Assembly: GCA_001580565.1 (NCBI GenBank)
Contig: LRBF01000028.1
Coordinates: 1-64,000, forward strand
DNA: 64,000 nucleotides
Source of the DNA: Caballeronia megalochromosomata
Lineage (GTDB): Bacteria; Pseudomonadota; Gammaproteobacteria; Burkholderiales; Burkholderiaceae
Reading direction: 5' to 3'
The position numbers and the translations under genes were made by a program. This document shows, one piece after another, positions 40,916 through 52,593 of the stretch; position 1 is the stretch's first letter; each line of letters starts with the position of its first letter. The notes beneath the pieces were generated by a model that saw only the letters and a list, made by a program, of their open reading frames with translations, did no database searches and was not told the origin of the DNA.

Positions 40916-41540
40916 CTGGGGGCTTCTGAGAACCCGGGGGCTGCTTACGCCGATTCTTGATCAGGTTAAAAAGCAGGAAAATCAAGACGAAGAACACCGT
41001 AACCAGGGCCGATACTACAAAAGCGCCGAAGAAAACAACCAGCTTTTTGATCGAACTGAAGATCGAACCTGAACCCTCCTGTTCGAGATTGGCGGTATAT
41101 TTCTCCAACACTCCGGTTTCCGGACTTTTGTCCTGGTAAGTAACCGCGATCAGGCTTTGCAGCGCCGTCCGATTCAATTCGGCAGTAGCACTGTTTATCA
41201 CGAGCAAGATTTTTAGCGACTCGCGCTTCTTTATCAAATCGTGCCATTGTGTGTTTTTTGCCGCCGGATCAAATCTCGACGCAATCATATTTTCCGACGG
41301 AAGTTTGACGGTCACATCAAAGGCGTAATCGCTATGATTGACAAGCTCAATATACCAAGAAGTAACATCTCCGACTCGATGTTCAATGGCCGTATAATTA
41401 AGCGCTTTTTCGGGCACAGCCCAAATTTGTAGAAGAGAGGTAACCGCTGTAATTACGCCTGTTATAACGATTAGCAACAGGCCAGAGAAAAAAGCTCCTT
41501 GACCAGAAGCAGGATTGGTGAAGAAGGAAGGAAATTTCAT
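40908..41540 (-). CDS. Unknown membrane protein with exported domain (AT-rich island)
   Basis: A 210-aa protein with no recognised family. One helix lies near the N-terminus (AFFSGLLLIVITGVITAVTS, ~16-35) and one near the C-terminus (LVVFFGAFVVSALVTVFFVL, ~165-185), then a basic cytoplasmic tail ending NRRKQPPGSQKPPVP. The ~120 residues between look like a beta-rich domain (SWYIELVNHSDYAFDVTVKL; LKILLVINSATAEL). Codon use is clearly lower in GC than the neighbours (a sampled 60-nt line is about 43%). Its ATG overlaps the stop of the upstream gene (ATGA), so the pair is translationally coupled. Likely horizontally acquired. Confidence 0.7.
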   Translation of the reverse strand: MKFPSFFTNPASGQGAFFSGLLLIVITGVITAVTSLLQIWAVPEKALNYTAIEHRVGDVTSWYIELVNHSDYAFDVTVKLPSENMIASRFDPAAKNTQWHDLIKKRESLKILLVINSATAELNRTALQSLIAVTYQDKSPETGVLEKYTANLEQEGSGSIFSSIKKLVVFFGAFVVSALVTVFFVLIFLLFNLIKNRRKQPPGSQKPPVP

Positions 41541-41977
41541 CGGAAGGCTCCCGATGAGCTTATCAGGTCCACAACCGTTTCACCGTTAGTGGCTAACAGC
41601 AATATGGCCAGATATAAAGAGGTCAGGGTTCTCAGACCCGTTCGAATCGACGAATCGCGCGGCGGCCTGCTGTCAAAACGATCAGCCAACACAAGCGCGA
41701 TCAAATGAAAAAACAGAAGTGGAAAAACGACAAAAAGCTCCGGGTTGAAGGATCTGATACTTTGTTCCGAGAGTGAGATCAGCGCTGGAGCTATTGCTGC
41801 CATGTCGAGCGCCAGGGTAATGAGCGCTGCGTCGCGGAGTCGAATTCCCAAATCAAAGATCAGCTTATCCTGATCGGAATTCAGTCGGCGTTCCAATATA
41901 CGCACAAAGAACAGAAGATATAGGAGCAATAACGGCAATATTAGTGGCGATATTGTTCGGATAAAATAGAAATCCAT
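41537..41977 (-). CDS. Unknown four-helix membrane protein (AT-rich island)
   Basis: A 146-aa protein with about four hydrophobic segments: ISPLILPLLLLYLLFFVRIL, AALITLALDMAAIAPALISL, FVVFPLLFFHLIALVLA, and LTSLYLAILLLA. Between the first two lies a charged segment (ERRLNSDQDKLIFDLGIRLRD) likely in the cytoplasm. No family is recognised. GAGAAGAACAAG precedes the ATG. It is first in the two-gene unit and shares the AT-rich composition. Neither gene resembles a transposase, and no flanking direct repeats were seen. Confidence 0.68.
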   Translation of the reverse strand: MDFYFIRTISPLILPLLLLYLLFFVRILERRLNSDQDKLIFDLGIRLRDAALITLALDMAAIAPALISLSEQSIRSFNPELFVVFPLLFFHLIALVLADRFDSRPPRDSSIRTGLRTLTSLYLAILLLATNGETVVDLISSSGAFR

Positions 41978-42212
41978 CTTGTTCTTCTCAAAATTGGCAC
42001 GTTATCGATATACGCAGGCAGCGGTCATACCGTTTGCGGCGACTGCCTGTTTTGCCTTTTCGATGATTGACCATCGCGCCCTGGCGATGGATCGTCAGAA
42101 ATGCTCCCACAAATCGAACGCATTCACAATGTACGCGTGATCCAGCGGGGAGCCAGCCTCTGCGCGCCTGGATTGTTACGGCGCGCAAAATGTGCCCGAG
42201 CGTGCCCGGCAC

Positions 42213-42240
42213 AAAAAACGGCGACCCCGAAGGACCGCCG
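42213..42240 (-). terminator. Rho-independent terminator of katG
   Basis: On the minus strand CGGCGGTCC, a TTCG tetraloop and GGGTCGCCG form a 9-bp stem (two G-T pairs), followed by TTTTTTG. The UUCG-type loop is exceptionally stable. It lies 31 bp after the katG stop and is a textbook intrinsic terminator. Confidence 0.9.
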
Positions 42241-42271
42241 CGCTCTTCACAACTCCAAACCACACTACCGC

Positions 42272-45317
<3,046 letters not shown>

Positions 45318-45851
45318 TCAACTCCAGTCATCCATATCGTGCCTGATGCTGTGGCGGTTCGCGATGAGTTCCTCCACGCTCGGCTCATTGTTCATCGCGC
45401 GCTGAATGGCGAGTTTCGTCGCTTCGTAGTTCGTGCGATACATGTCCTTCTTGTCGAGGTTCGCATCCGTCGCGCAACGCGGATCGATCCACACGAGGCT
45501 GATGATGCACAGTTCGTTGGCCTGATCCTTCGGCAGGATGCCTTCGATCAGGCAATCGACCACCGCGTCGGCCGTCGCGGACTGCACCACGCCGCCGAAC
45601 AGGTCGATGTTCCCCATGTCCTTGAGCGTGACCTTCGGGACGATCATCGTCGCGGGACGCACCATCTGATTGCACGCGCGAATCGCGAACATGGCCGTGT
45701 GTCCTTTCGACTGCGCCATCATGTTGGCGAACGCGTGGCCGACCGGCCCGTCGACACGGCCGATCAGGATTTCCGGCATCGCATCGGTCGCCTGGCCAGG
45801 GGCGGCCAGCACGGTTGCTTCGCCTGCGCGAAACGTCAGATCCAGACTCAT
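45318..45851 (-). CDS. Formaldehyde-activating enzyme (Fae) homologue
   Basis: A 177-aa protein. The C-terminal half matches Fae (GILPKDQANELCIISLVWIDP; YRTNYEATKLAIQRAMNNEPS), and KVTLKDMGNIDLFGG matches its centre. Fae condenses formaldehyde with tetrahydromethanopterin. The catalytic His17 position in the Methylobacterium enzyme (in EVAHIDLIIG, from memory) aligns with Met in DAMPEILIG here. It may therefore be a non-catalytic or altered homologue. ATG 45851 follows AAAGGAG. No other tetrahydromethanopterin genes lie in the window. Confidence 0.85.
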   Translation of the reverse strand: MSLDLTFRAGEATVLAAPGQATDAMPEILIGRVDGPVGHAFANMMAQSKGHTAMFAIRACNQMVRPATMIVPKVTLKDMGNIDLFGGVVQSATADAVVDCLIEGILPKDQANELCIISLVWIDPRCATDANLDKKDMYRTNYEATKLAIQRAMNNEPSVEELIANRHSIRHDMDDWS

Positions 45852-46112
45852 GAGCACTCTCCTTTAAGGGAAGGACAAGCGCACGCAAGGACAATGCCAT
45901 CCGCGCCAACCCAGTCGCGGCAACACGCGCGGCGACAGACTGTTCTCCCCGCGTGACAGATTGTGCGGGGCGGCGTTTTCCCTGTCCTCCCTGTTTCGGG
46001 TGGGGGTGCGGTTCGTCACGCGCACTTAACGTGGCAAACGTGCGGCATGCACTCCGCGCGAGCGAGCGCGGCGAAACCTACTTTGAACCGCATCTTTGAG
46101 CCGACCCGAATC

Positions 46113-47405
46113 ATGAACTCACTCGACGGTTACAGGCCACGCGCGGCGTGGATGACGACCCTGATGCTGACGGCGCTTGCCCTCGTCAACTTCCTCGACA
46201 AGATCGTGCTCGGCATGGTGGCCGTGCCGCTGATGCGCGACCTGAACCTGTCGCCGGCGCAGTTCGGCGTGGTCGCGGGGAGCTTCTTCTGGCTGTTCGC
46301 CGTATCGACGGTGCTGGTCGGCTTTCTCTCGAACCGGATTCAGACCCGCTGGCTGCTGCTCGCGATGGGCATCATGTGGGCCGTTCTCCAGATTCCGCAG
46401 GCCATCTTCAGCAGCATGGCCGCGTTCCTCGTGAGCCGTGTCGTGCTCGGCGCGGCCGAAGGCCCGTTCTATCCCGTGTCCGTCCACGCGCTCTACAAAT
46501 GGTTTCCCGACAAAAAGCGCAACATGCCGGTCGCCCTGCTGAATCAGGGCGCCGTCGTGGGCCTGCTGCTCGCGGGGCTGCTCATTCCGGTCGTCACGCA
46601 TCACTGGGGCTGGCGCATGAACTTCGTCGCGCTCGGCATCATCGGCGCGGTGTGGAGCGTGCTGTGGCTGTGCGTCGGCCGCGAAGGCAATCTCGTGCAG
46701 CGTCCGCGCGCTCATGCGGGCGCGGACGCGTCGCCTCAGAAAGTGCCTTACCGCAAGCTCCTGAGCAACCCGACCATCCTGTGCGTGTTCTTCCTCGGCT
46801 TCGCCGGTTACTGGATGCTCGGCGCGAACATGACCTGGCTGCCGACGTATCTGGAAAAAGCGCTCGGCTTCTCGGGCATCGCGTCCGGACGCTGGTTCGC
46901 GCTCGTGATCGCGGCAGCGGCGCCGTTCAGTCTCGGGCTGAGCTGGCTGTCACAGCGCATGCTGGCGCGCGGCGCATCGTCGCGCAACGCCCGTGTGCGC
47001 TTGCTGTGCGCGGCGTTCGCCGGTGGCGCGTGCCTGTTCTTCGCGTTGATGCTGCCCGGTCTCGCGCCCGTGCAGAAAGTCGCCGTGTTCGCGCTGGCCG
47101 GCGCGCTGCCGACGGTCTGCTTCGCGCTCGCACCCGCGCTGCTCTCCGAAATCGTGCCCGATGCGCAGCGTGGCGCGCTCATCGGCATTCATACCGCGCT
47201 CGCCAGCACGGGTGCCGCGATCGCGCCGATGCTGATCGGCCGGATCGTGCAGGCTCACGGCAGCGCGAGCGCGCATGCCTACGAACTGGGCTTCGCGACG
47301 AGCGCGGCCATGCTGATCCTCGCCGCACTCGCCGCGTTGCGCTGGCTGCATCCCGGGCGCTCGCGGCGCACGTCGGGCGAGCAGGTTGCGACCAGCGCCG
47401 CCTGA
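46113..47405 (+). CDS. MFS transporter (anion:cation symporter style)
   Basis: A 430-aa, 12-helix carrier. The first helix LMLTALALVNFLDKIVLGMV and the motif FFWLFAVSTVLVGFLSNRI, followed by RVVLGAAEGPFYPVSVHALYKWFPDKKR (two segments), place it with the ACS organic-anion carriers. It starts at ATG 46113 with a weak site. It diverges from the Fae homologue across 261 bp and is convergent with the GntR gene. It likely takes up an organic acid, possibly the substrate of the dioxygenase or aldehyde dehydrogenase further on. Confidence 0.83.
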   Translation: MNSLDGYRPRAAWMTTLMLTALALVNFLDKIVLGMVAVPLMRDLNLSPAQFGVVAGSFFWLFAVSTVLVGFLSNRIQTRWLLLAMGIMWAVLQIPQAIFSSMAAFLVSRVVLGAAEGPFYPVSVHALYKWFPDKKRNMPVALLNQGAVVGLLLAGLLIPVVTHHWGWRMNFVALGIIGAVWSVLWLCVGREGNLVQRPRAHAGADASPQKVPYRKLLSNPTILCVFFLGFAGYWMLGANMTWLPTYLEKALGFSGIASGRWFALVIAAAAPFSLGLSWLSQRMLARGASSRNARVRLLCAAFAGGACLFFALMLPGLAPVQKVAVFALAGALPTVCFALAPALLSEIVPDAQRGALIGIHTALASTGAAIAPMLIGRIVQAHGSASAHAYELGFATSAAMLILAALAALRWLHPGRSRRTSGEQVATSAA

Positions 47406-47411
47406 GCGCGG

Positions 47412-48122
47412 CTAACGCGAGATCTTCGCGCGATACGCGAAGCGGTCGCCGCGAAACAGCAGTTCGGCGCAGCACAGCGCCTTGCCCTGAATGTCGAAGG
47501 GCGTGCACCGGATGCGCAAAAGCGGTGTGCCCGGCTCCACTTTCAGCCGCCGCGCGTGTTCCTTCGTGGCGGGAATCGCGGCGCTCTCGGTCTCGACATG
47601 CTTCAGCCGATGTCCGAGCCGCTCTTCGAAAAGACTCATCACGTCGTTCGTTTCGAGATCCTCGGCGACGAGCGCGTCGATGAGCGCTGCGTCGCCCATC
47701 ACCATGAACACCGCCACAGGCACGGCATCCCACAGGCGCAGCGTCGTGGCGCACACGAGCGTGTCGCCTTCATCGAGTCCCAGCGCCTGCACCGCGAACG
47801 GCGGCGCCATGATCGGCCGCACCGACAGCAACTCGCCGTGCGCCGTCTGGCCGCGCTTGCGCGCCGCCTCGTAGAAGCCTGTGAGCTGTCCGAGGTCCGA
47901 GCGCTGCGCGGGACGCGTGACGAAACTTCCCTTCCCGTTGATTTTCTCGATCAACCCGCTCGCATGCAGGCCCGCAAGCGCCTGCCGGATCGTGATGCGG
48001 CTCACGCCGTATTGCTCGACGAGCTCGGCTTCCGACGGAAGCTTGACGCCCGGCGCAAGGTCGTTGGCGACGATCTGCTGCCGCAACGCCTCTTCGATCT
48101 GCCTGAAACGAGGCTGTGTCAT
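47412..48122 (-). CDS. GntR family regulator, HutC/UTRA subfamily
   Basis: A 236-aa regulator. The HTH reads RQQIVANDLAPGVKLPSEAEL, then VEQYGVSRITIRQALAGL (~10-55). A UTRA ligand domain follows (LGQLTGFYEAARKRGQT onward to residue 236, with LFRGDRFAYRAKISR at the end). It diverges from the TauD-like dioxygenase gene; two palindromes of the HutC type lie in that gap. It should repress the dioxygenase-ALDH unit, and itself, until an inducer binds. Confidence 0.9.
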   Translation of the reverse strand: MTQPRFRQIEEALRQQIVANDLAPGVKLPSEAELVEQYGVSRITIRQALAGLHASGLIEKINGKGSFVTRPAQRSDLGQLTGFYEAARKRGQTAHGELLSVRPIMAPPFAVQALGLDEGDTLVCATTLRLWDAVPVAVFMVMGDAALIDALVAEDLETNDVMSLFEERLGHRLKHVETESAAIPATKEHARRLKVEPGTPLLRIRCTPFDIQGKALCCAELLFRGDRFAYRAKISR

Positions 48123-48172
48123 GGCGCCTTCTCTTCCCTGTTCGATAGACCGCGACGATAGCGGCGATTGTA

Positions 48173-48222
48173 GCTGTCATAACAGCCTACGGGTTTTAAC
48201 CGGTATACCTGTTATAACAGGT
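48173..48222. promoter_or_regulatory. Two TGTTATAACA-type operator palindromes
   Basis: ACCTGTTATAACAGGT (48207-48222) is a perfect 16-bp palindrome. GCTGTCATAACAGC (48173-48186) is a second copy with one base altered at the centre. Both lie between the divergent GntR (start 48122) and dioxygenase (start 48295). The spacing of centres (about 35 bp) is compatible with occupancy by two dimers. Confidence 0.8.
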
Positions 48223-48294
48223 AGTGCGAGCATGCTGGCGAGCGTCGCGGCTCGCGAGCCTTCTCTGGCGACGCCGGATCAACAGGAGATCAAC

Positions 48295-49203
48295 ATGCAG
48301 CAGGCTGTTTCGAACGTCGAGAAGAACGCTTTCAGGAGTAATCCGAACGAAAGCTGGCCGTTCACCGTCAGGCAGGCCACGCCCGCGATCGGCGCTTATG
48401 TCAGCGACATCGACCTGCGCAAGCCCCTCGACGAACCCACGTATCTCGCCCTGCGCCGCGCGCTCATCCGCTACAAGGTGCTGTTCTTCCGTGATCAGGA
48501 CATCACGCCCGCCCAGCATGTCGCGCTCGGGCAGCGCTTCGGCAAGCTGGAAGTGCATCCGGTTTTCGCGCATCACCCCGATCATCCGGAGCTCGTCGTC
48601 TTCGACAAATCCGACCAGAAGCGTGGGCGCGAGAACATCTTTCACAGCGATGTCTCCTGGCGCGAAGTGCCTTCGATGGGCTCGATCCTGCGCTGCGTCG
48701 AATGTCCTTCTACAGGCGGCGACACCATCTGGGTGAACATGGCGCTCGCCTACGAAAACCTGCCGGACGAAGCGAAGGCGCGTCTCGAGGGCCTCTTCGC
48801 CGTGCACGACATCATGCCGCTCTTCGGCGCGGCGCTGTCGCCCGAGCAGCGCGTGACGGTGCGCGCGCAGAACCCGCCCGTCACGCATCCGGTCGTGCGC
48901 ACGCATCCCGAATCCGGCGAAAAGCTGCTCTTCGTCAACGAAGCATTCACGACGCATTTCGCCAACTACACGGAGATCGCGGGCTATCGCTTCGGCTTCG
49001 ATCTCAAGCTGGCGGAGATGGACCTGCTTCAGTACCTGTTCCGTCAGGCCGCCGCGCCGGAGTATCAGGTGCGCCTGCAATGGGAGCCCAACACGATCGC
49101 GTTCTGGGACAACCGCGCGGCGCAGCACTACGCGGTGCAGGACTACTACCCCGCCGTGCGCCGCATGATGCGCGCGACGGTCATCGGCGATCGTCCGGTC
49201 TGA
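48295..49203 (+). CDS. TauD/TfdA family 2-oxoglutarate-dependent dioxygenase
   Basis: A 302-aa Fe(II)/2-oxoglutarate dioxygenase. The metal ligands are His117 and Asp119 in FHSDVSW and a distal His in RAAQHYAVQDY, and the 2-oxoglutarate arginine follows in RRMMRATV. It resembles enzymes that cleave taurine, alkylsulfonates or phenoxyacids by hydroxylation. AGGAGATCAAC precedes the ATG. It is first of a two-gene unit with an aldehyde dehydrogenase. An aldehyde product that the next enzyme oxidises is a natural reading; the substrate is not deducible. Confidence 0.88.
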   Translation: MQQAVSNVEKNAFRSNPNESWPFTVRQATPAIGAYVSDIDLRKPLDEPTYLALRRALIRYKVLFFRDQDITPAQHVALGQRFGKLEVHPVFAHHPDHPELVVFDKSDQKRGRENIFHSDVSWREVPSMGSILRCVECPSTGGDTIWVNMALAYENLPDEAKARLEGLFAVHDIMPLFGAALSPEQRVTVRAQNPPVTHPVVRTHPESGEKLLFVNEAFTTHFANYTEIAGYRFGFDLKLAEMDLLQYLFRQAAAPEYQVRLQWEPNTIAFWDNRAAQHYAVQDYYPAVRRMMRATVIGDRPV

Positions 49204-49229
49204 GCGCGTCGACACGTCATGGAGAAGTC

Positions 49230-50657
49230 GTGAAAAACCTGAACAAGTTCTATATCGGCGGACGATGGGTCGAGCCGGCCGCCGGCGCGCGATTCGCCGA
49301 TATCGTGAATCCGGCGACGGAAGAGATCGTCGGCCACGTGGCGATGGGCACGAGCGCGGACGTCGAGGCCGCCGTCGCGGCGGCGCGCGCCGCATTTCCC
49401 GCGTGGTCACGCACGAGCGTCGAGACGCGCGCGGCGCTGCTCAGCCGCATCATGGCGATCTACAAGGAGCGCATGGGCGCGCTCGCCGAAGCGATCACCA
49501 CGGAAATGGGCGCGCCCGCGTGGCTCGCGCGCGAGAAACAGGCGCCCGCCGGCCTCGGCCAGTTTCATGGCGCGCTGAGTGCGCTGCAAAGCTTCCCATT
49601 CGTCACGGAACGCGGCAGCACGCGGATCGTACGCGAGGCGATCGGCGTCGCAGCCCTGATCACGCCGTGGAACTGGCCGCTCAATCAGATCGTCGCGAAG
49701 GTCGCGCCCGCGCTCGCGGCGGGCTGCACCATCGTGCTGAAACCATCCGAGATCACGCCGCTCGACGCCGAACTCTTCGCGCAAATCCTGCACGATGCCG
49801 GCGTGCCCGCGGGCGTCTTCAACATGATTCATGGCGATGGCGCCGAGATCGGCGGCGCGCTCGCGCGTCATCCGCATGTCGACATGGTATCGATCACCGG
49901 TTCCACGCGCGCGGGCGTCGATGTCGCGATGAAGGCCGCGCCGACGGTGAAACGCGTGACGCAGGAACTGGGCGGCAAGTCGCCGAACCTGATCCTCGAC
50001 GACGCCGATCTGAAAAGCGCCGTATCGAACGGCGTGATCTTCTGCATGCTCAACTCCGGCCAAACGTGCGTCGCGCCCACGCGCATGCTCGTGCCGAAGC
50101 ATCTGTACGAGCAGGCGGTCGCCATTGCGGCGGCGACCGCGAACGCACTGACGGTCGGCGATCCGATGCTCCCCGATACCAAAATCGGCCCGATCTCGAA
50201 TCGCCGTCAGTACGAGCGCGTGCAGCAGATGATCCAGCGCGGCATCGAAGAAGGCGCGACGCTCGCGGCCGGCGGCCCGGGCCGTCCCTCGACGCTCACG
50301 CGCGGCTTCTACGCACGCCCGACCGTGTTCGCGAACGTGCACAACGGCATGAGCATCGCGCGCGAGGAAATCTTCGGACCGGTCGTCGTGATGATTCCGT
50401 ACGCGACCGAGGAAGAAGGCATCGAGATCGCCAACGATACGGAGTACGGTCTCGCGGCTTATGTGTCCTCGGCGGACCCGGCGCGCGCACGGCGCGTGGC
50501 GGAGCGTCTGCGCGCGGGCGCGGTGATGCTCAACGGCGCGACGCTCGACCTCAACGCGCCTTTCGGCGGCTACAAGCGCTCCGGTAACGGCCGCGAGTTC
50601 GGCGAGCACGGCCTGTCCGAGTTCCTCGAAACGAAGTCGATCGCGGGATGCGCGTAG
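49230..50657 (+). CDS. Aldehyde dehydrogenase family protein
   Basis: A 475-aa NAD(P)-dependent aldehyde dehydrogenase. It has the general base Glu in TQELGGKSPNLIL, the nucleophile Cys in NSGQTCVAPTR, and the nucleotide site ITPWNWPLNQ and ITGSTRAG. It starts with GTG 49230 after GGAGAAGTC, 26 bp beyond the dioxygenase stop, so both are in one operon. The KRSGNGREFGEHGLSEFLETKSI tail is standard. It should oxidise the aldehyde released by the dioxygenase. Confidence 0.92.
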   Translation: MKNLNKFYIGGRWVEPAAGARFADIVNPATEEIVGHVAMGTSADVEAAVAAARAAFPAWSRTSVETRAALLSRIMAIYKERMGALAEAITTEMGAPAWLAREKQAPAGLGQFHGALSALQSFPFVTERGSTRIVREAIGVAALITPWNWPLNQIVAKVAPALAAGCTIVLKPSEITPLDAELFAQILHDAGVPAGVFNMIHGDGAEIGGALARHPHVDMVSITGSTRAGVDVAMKAAPTVKRVTQELGGKSPNLILDDADLKSAVSNGVIFCMLNSGQTCVAPTRMLVPKHLYEQAVAIAAATANALTVGDPMLPDTKIGPISNRRQYERVQQMIQRGIEEGATLAAGGPGRPSTLTRGFYARPTVFANVHNGMSIAREEIFGPVVVMIPYATEEEGIEIANDTEYGLAAYVSSADPARARRVAERLRAGAVMLNGATLDLNAPFGGYKRSGNGREFGEHGLSEFLETKSIAGCA

Positions 50658-50726
50658 CAGAAACGGTGAAAGAAATCGCCCCGCGCCGATCCATGAACCG
50701 GCGCGGGGCGAAGAAGAGAGACTCGA

Positions 50727-51098
50727 TCAGAACGTGGACAGCGTCAGCGTATTGCGCACCGATTTCACGCCTTGCACGCCCTGCGTCACGCGCGTCGCCT
50801 GGTCGATCTGCGCTTCTTCGGGCACCCAGCCCTCCAGGATCACGTCGCCATTGGTCGCGCGCACCGTAATACCGCCCGCGCGCATCCCCTTCGTCTTGGC
50901 GAGCGCGTCGAGAATGCGCCGGCGCAACGCGCGATCGGCCGATTTCGATGAAGTCTTGCCCGCGCTCGCCGCCGGCACGGACGCGACGGGCGCCGATGCC
51001 GCCTCCTGCGCGTGAACGTAAAAAGAAGCGCTGACGGCGGCGATCCCGATCATCAGCTTGCCGGTTCGAATGAATTTCAAAGTGTTGTTCGTTGCCAT
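50727..51098 (-). CDS. Exported BON-domain protein
   Basis: A 123-aa protein. A signal peptide is followed by an Ala/Ser-rich linker (QEAASAPVASVPAAS), and a single BON domain covers residues ~58-122 (ILDALAKTKGMRAGGITVRA, GDVILEGWVPEEAQIDQA, GVKSVRNTLTL). BON domains bind phospholipid or surface components. It likely resides in the periplasm. The start ATG 51098 has a poor site; the longer upstream frame covers the porin antisense frame and is not real. It lies downstream of the porin on the same strand. Confidence 0.83.
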   Translation of the reverse strand: MATNNTLKFIRTGKLMIGIAAVSASFYVHAQEAASAPVASVPAASAGKTSSKSADRALRRRILDALAKTKGMRAGGITVRATNGDVILEGWVPEEAQIDQATRVTQGVQGVKSVRNTLTLSTF

Positions 51099-51187
51099 GG
51101 TCCTAGTAACCGATGTTCGATGCGATGAAACCTGAAATGCGCGCTCCGCCGCGCCCGCAAGCGCCGACGAAGCGCGCCCGATGCCAA

Positions 51188-52303
51188 TCAGAAACGATGC
51201 GACACGCCGACGCCCACCAGCGTCTGCTTCTCGCCCGGCCCGATCGCCGTGAGACCGGGCCAGGTCGTCGTCGCGAGGCCGTTGTTCTTCATGTAGCCCG
51301 CGCGCGCATAGAAGGACGTGCGCTTCGAGATGCTGTGATCCGCGCCGACCTGCACGCCCCAGGTGTTGTCGTGCACGCCGCGCACGAGGCGCTGAAAACC
51401 GGCGATTTCGATGGCGTCCGCGGGCGTCGCCTGGATCGTCGCGCCGAGTTCCGTGACGCTGAACGGATGCGCAGCATCCAGGCGCGCGGCAACCGAACCC
51501 GCGGCCGGATCTTCCGGCTTGTGATACGTGTAGTTGAATTGCAGATTCACGATGCCGATGCGATACGCGAGCGCGGCGGTGTAATGCTCGACGGAAACCG
51601 TGTTGACCGCGGCGGGCAGGCCTGGAATGCTCTTCGAGCCCGGATGCTGGAACTGATACGACAGCCCCACATAGAGCCCGTAGCCCGAGTAGGTTCCGGC
51701 GACATCGAGCATGTTGCCGGTCGACTGGGGATACGGCTGCGTGACCGTCGCCGCGAGCGCATACATGCCCCACAACTGGAAGCCGCCCGCGTTCGGCGAC
51801 TTGTAGACGACCGCGTTGCTGGAGCGGCCGCCGCCCGTCTGCGTGGCGATCGTGTTGCGGTCGAATGTCGTGGACGCCGCCGCGAGCGGCGAGAGCACTT
51901 CGTTCGCGCGAAACGGATCGGTCGGATAGAGCGACCAGAATGTCGGCTGATATTGCCTGCCGAGCGACAGCGATCCGTACTTCTCGTGCGTCAGGCCCAC
52001 CCACGCCTGGCGATAGAACATCGCGGAGGAATCGGCGAAGAACGTGCCGTTGTTGATGTTGTAGCCATTCTCGAGCGTGAAAACGGCCTTGAGACCATTG
52101 CCGAGATCTTCGCTGCCCTTCAGGCCGACCATCGAGCCGCTGTTGCCGCCGCTTCGCATCGACCAGGACTGCGTGCCGCCGTTGTTGAACCACTGAAAGA
52201 ATGCATCGGCGACGCCGTAAAGCGTGACGCTGGACTGCGCCGCCGCGCTGCCGGCCACGAGCGCAAGCGCCGCACCGGCCACGCCCTTCCTGATGAAACG
52301 CAT
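51188..52303 (-). CDS. Gram-negative outer-membrane porin (OmpC/Burkholderia type)
   Basis: A 371-aa 16-strand porin. The signal peptide ends SAAAQSSVTLYG, the normal betaproteobacterial mature start. GLKGSEDLGNGLKAVFTLENGYN and RQAWVGLTHEKYGSLSLGRQ are family hallmarks, and the C-terminus ends ...GVGVSHRF with the terminal Phe needed for assembly. It forms trimers that admit small solutes. GGAGACACTC precedes the ATG. It diverges from the LuxR-type regulator across 290 bp. Confidence 0.94.
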   Translation of the reverse strand: MRFIRKGVAGAALALVAGSAAAQSSVTLYGVADAFFQWFNNGGTQSWSMRSGGNSGSMVGLKGSEDLGNGLKAVFTLENGYNINNGTFFADSSAMFYRQAWVGLTHEKYGSLSLGRQYQPTFWSLYPTDPFRANEVLSPLAAASTTFDRNTIATQTGGGRSSNAVVYKSPNAGGFQLWGMYALAATVTQPYPQSTGNMLDVAGTYSGYGLYVGLSYQFQHPGSKSIPGLPAAVNTVSVEHYTAALAYRIGIVNLQFNYTYHKPEDPAAGSVAARLDAAHPFSVTELGATIQATPADAIEIAGFQRLVRGVHDNTWGVQVGADHSISKRTSFYARAGYMKNNGLATTTWPGLTAIGPGEKQTLVGVGVSHRF

Positions 52304-52522
52304 GAGTGTCTCCTCGTTGTAGGTGTCTGGTCTGCCCGGCGCGCGCGATCGCTTCGCGCAACCCGCACCGACGCCCGCCGGCCCCTTCCGATGCAGTGTT
52401 GCAGGCGATTACGAGCCCACCACCACCCGAAGCGAGTAGGCACGGGAATACCCGTATTGATTCGGCATACCAACTATCACTATTGCGCGATCCGAACAAG
52501 TGATTTACTCCGAAATATGCAA

Positions 52523-52555
52523 AGTACGCGCGACGCGTACTGCGAACGCTAGAAT
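52523..52555 (+). promoter_or_regulatory. 19-bp palindrome and -10 box upstream of the LAL regulator
   Basis: Arms AGTACGCG (52523-52530) and CGCGTACT (52534-52541) are perfect complements around CGA. TAGAAT at 52550-52555 is a good -10 box 8 bp after the palindrome. The palindrome would cover the -35 to -12 region, as expected of an operator for autoregulation. A smaller inverted repeat ACGGG-AATA-CCCGT lies at 52442-52455, nearer the porin. Confidence 0.6.
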
Positions 52556-52593
52556 CAACGACAGAATTCCACATTGAACGACGCAGGTGCCCG

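Noticed and set aside
42015..42049. CAGGCAG...CTGCCTG hairpin followed by T-rich sequence on the plus strand
   Set aside because: The 21-nt loop is too long and there is no plus-strand gene ending there to terminate.
46032..46048. Possible sigma-54 promoter (TGGCA...GCAT with GG-N10-GC) before the MFS gene
   Set aside because: Only the GG/GC pairs fit; no enhancer-binding protein is near and such matches are frequent by chance in GC-rich DNA.
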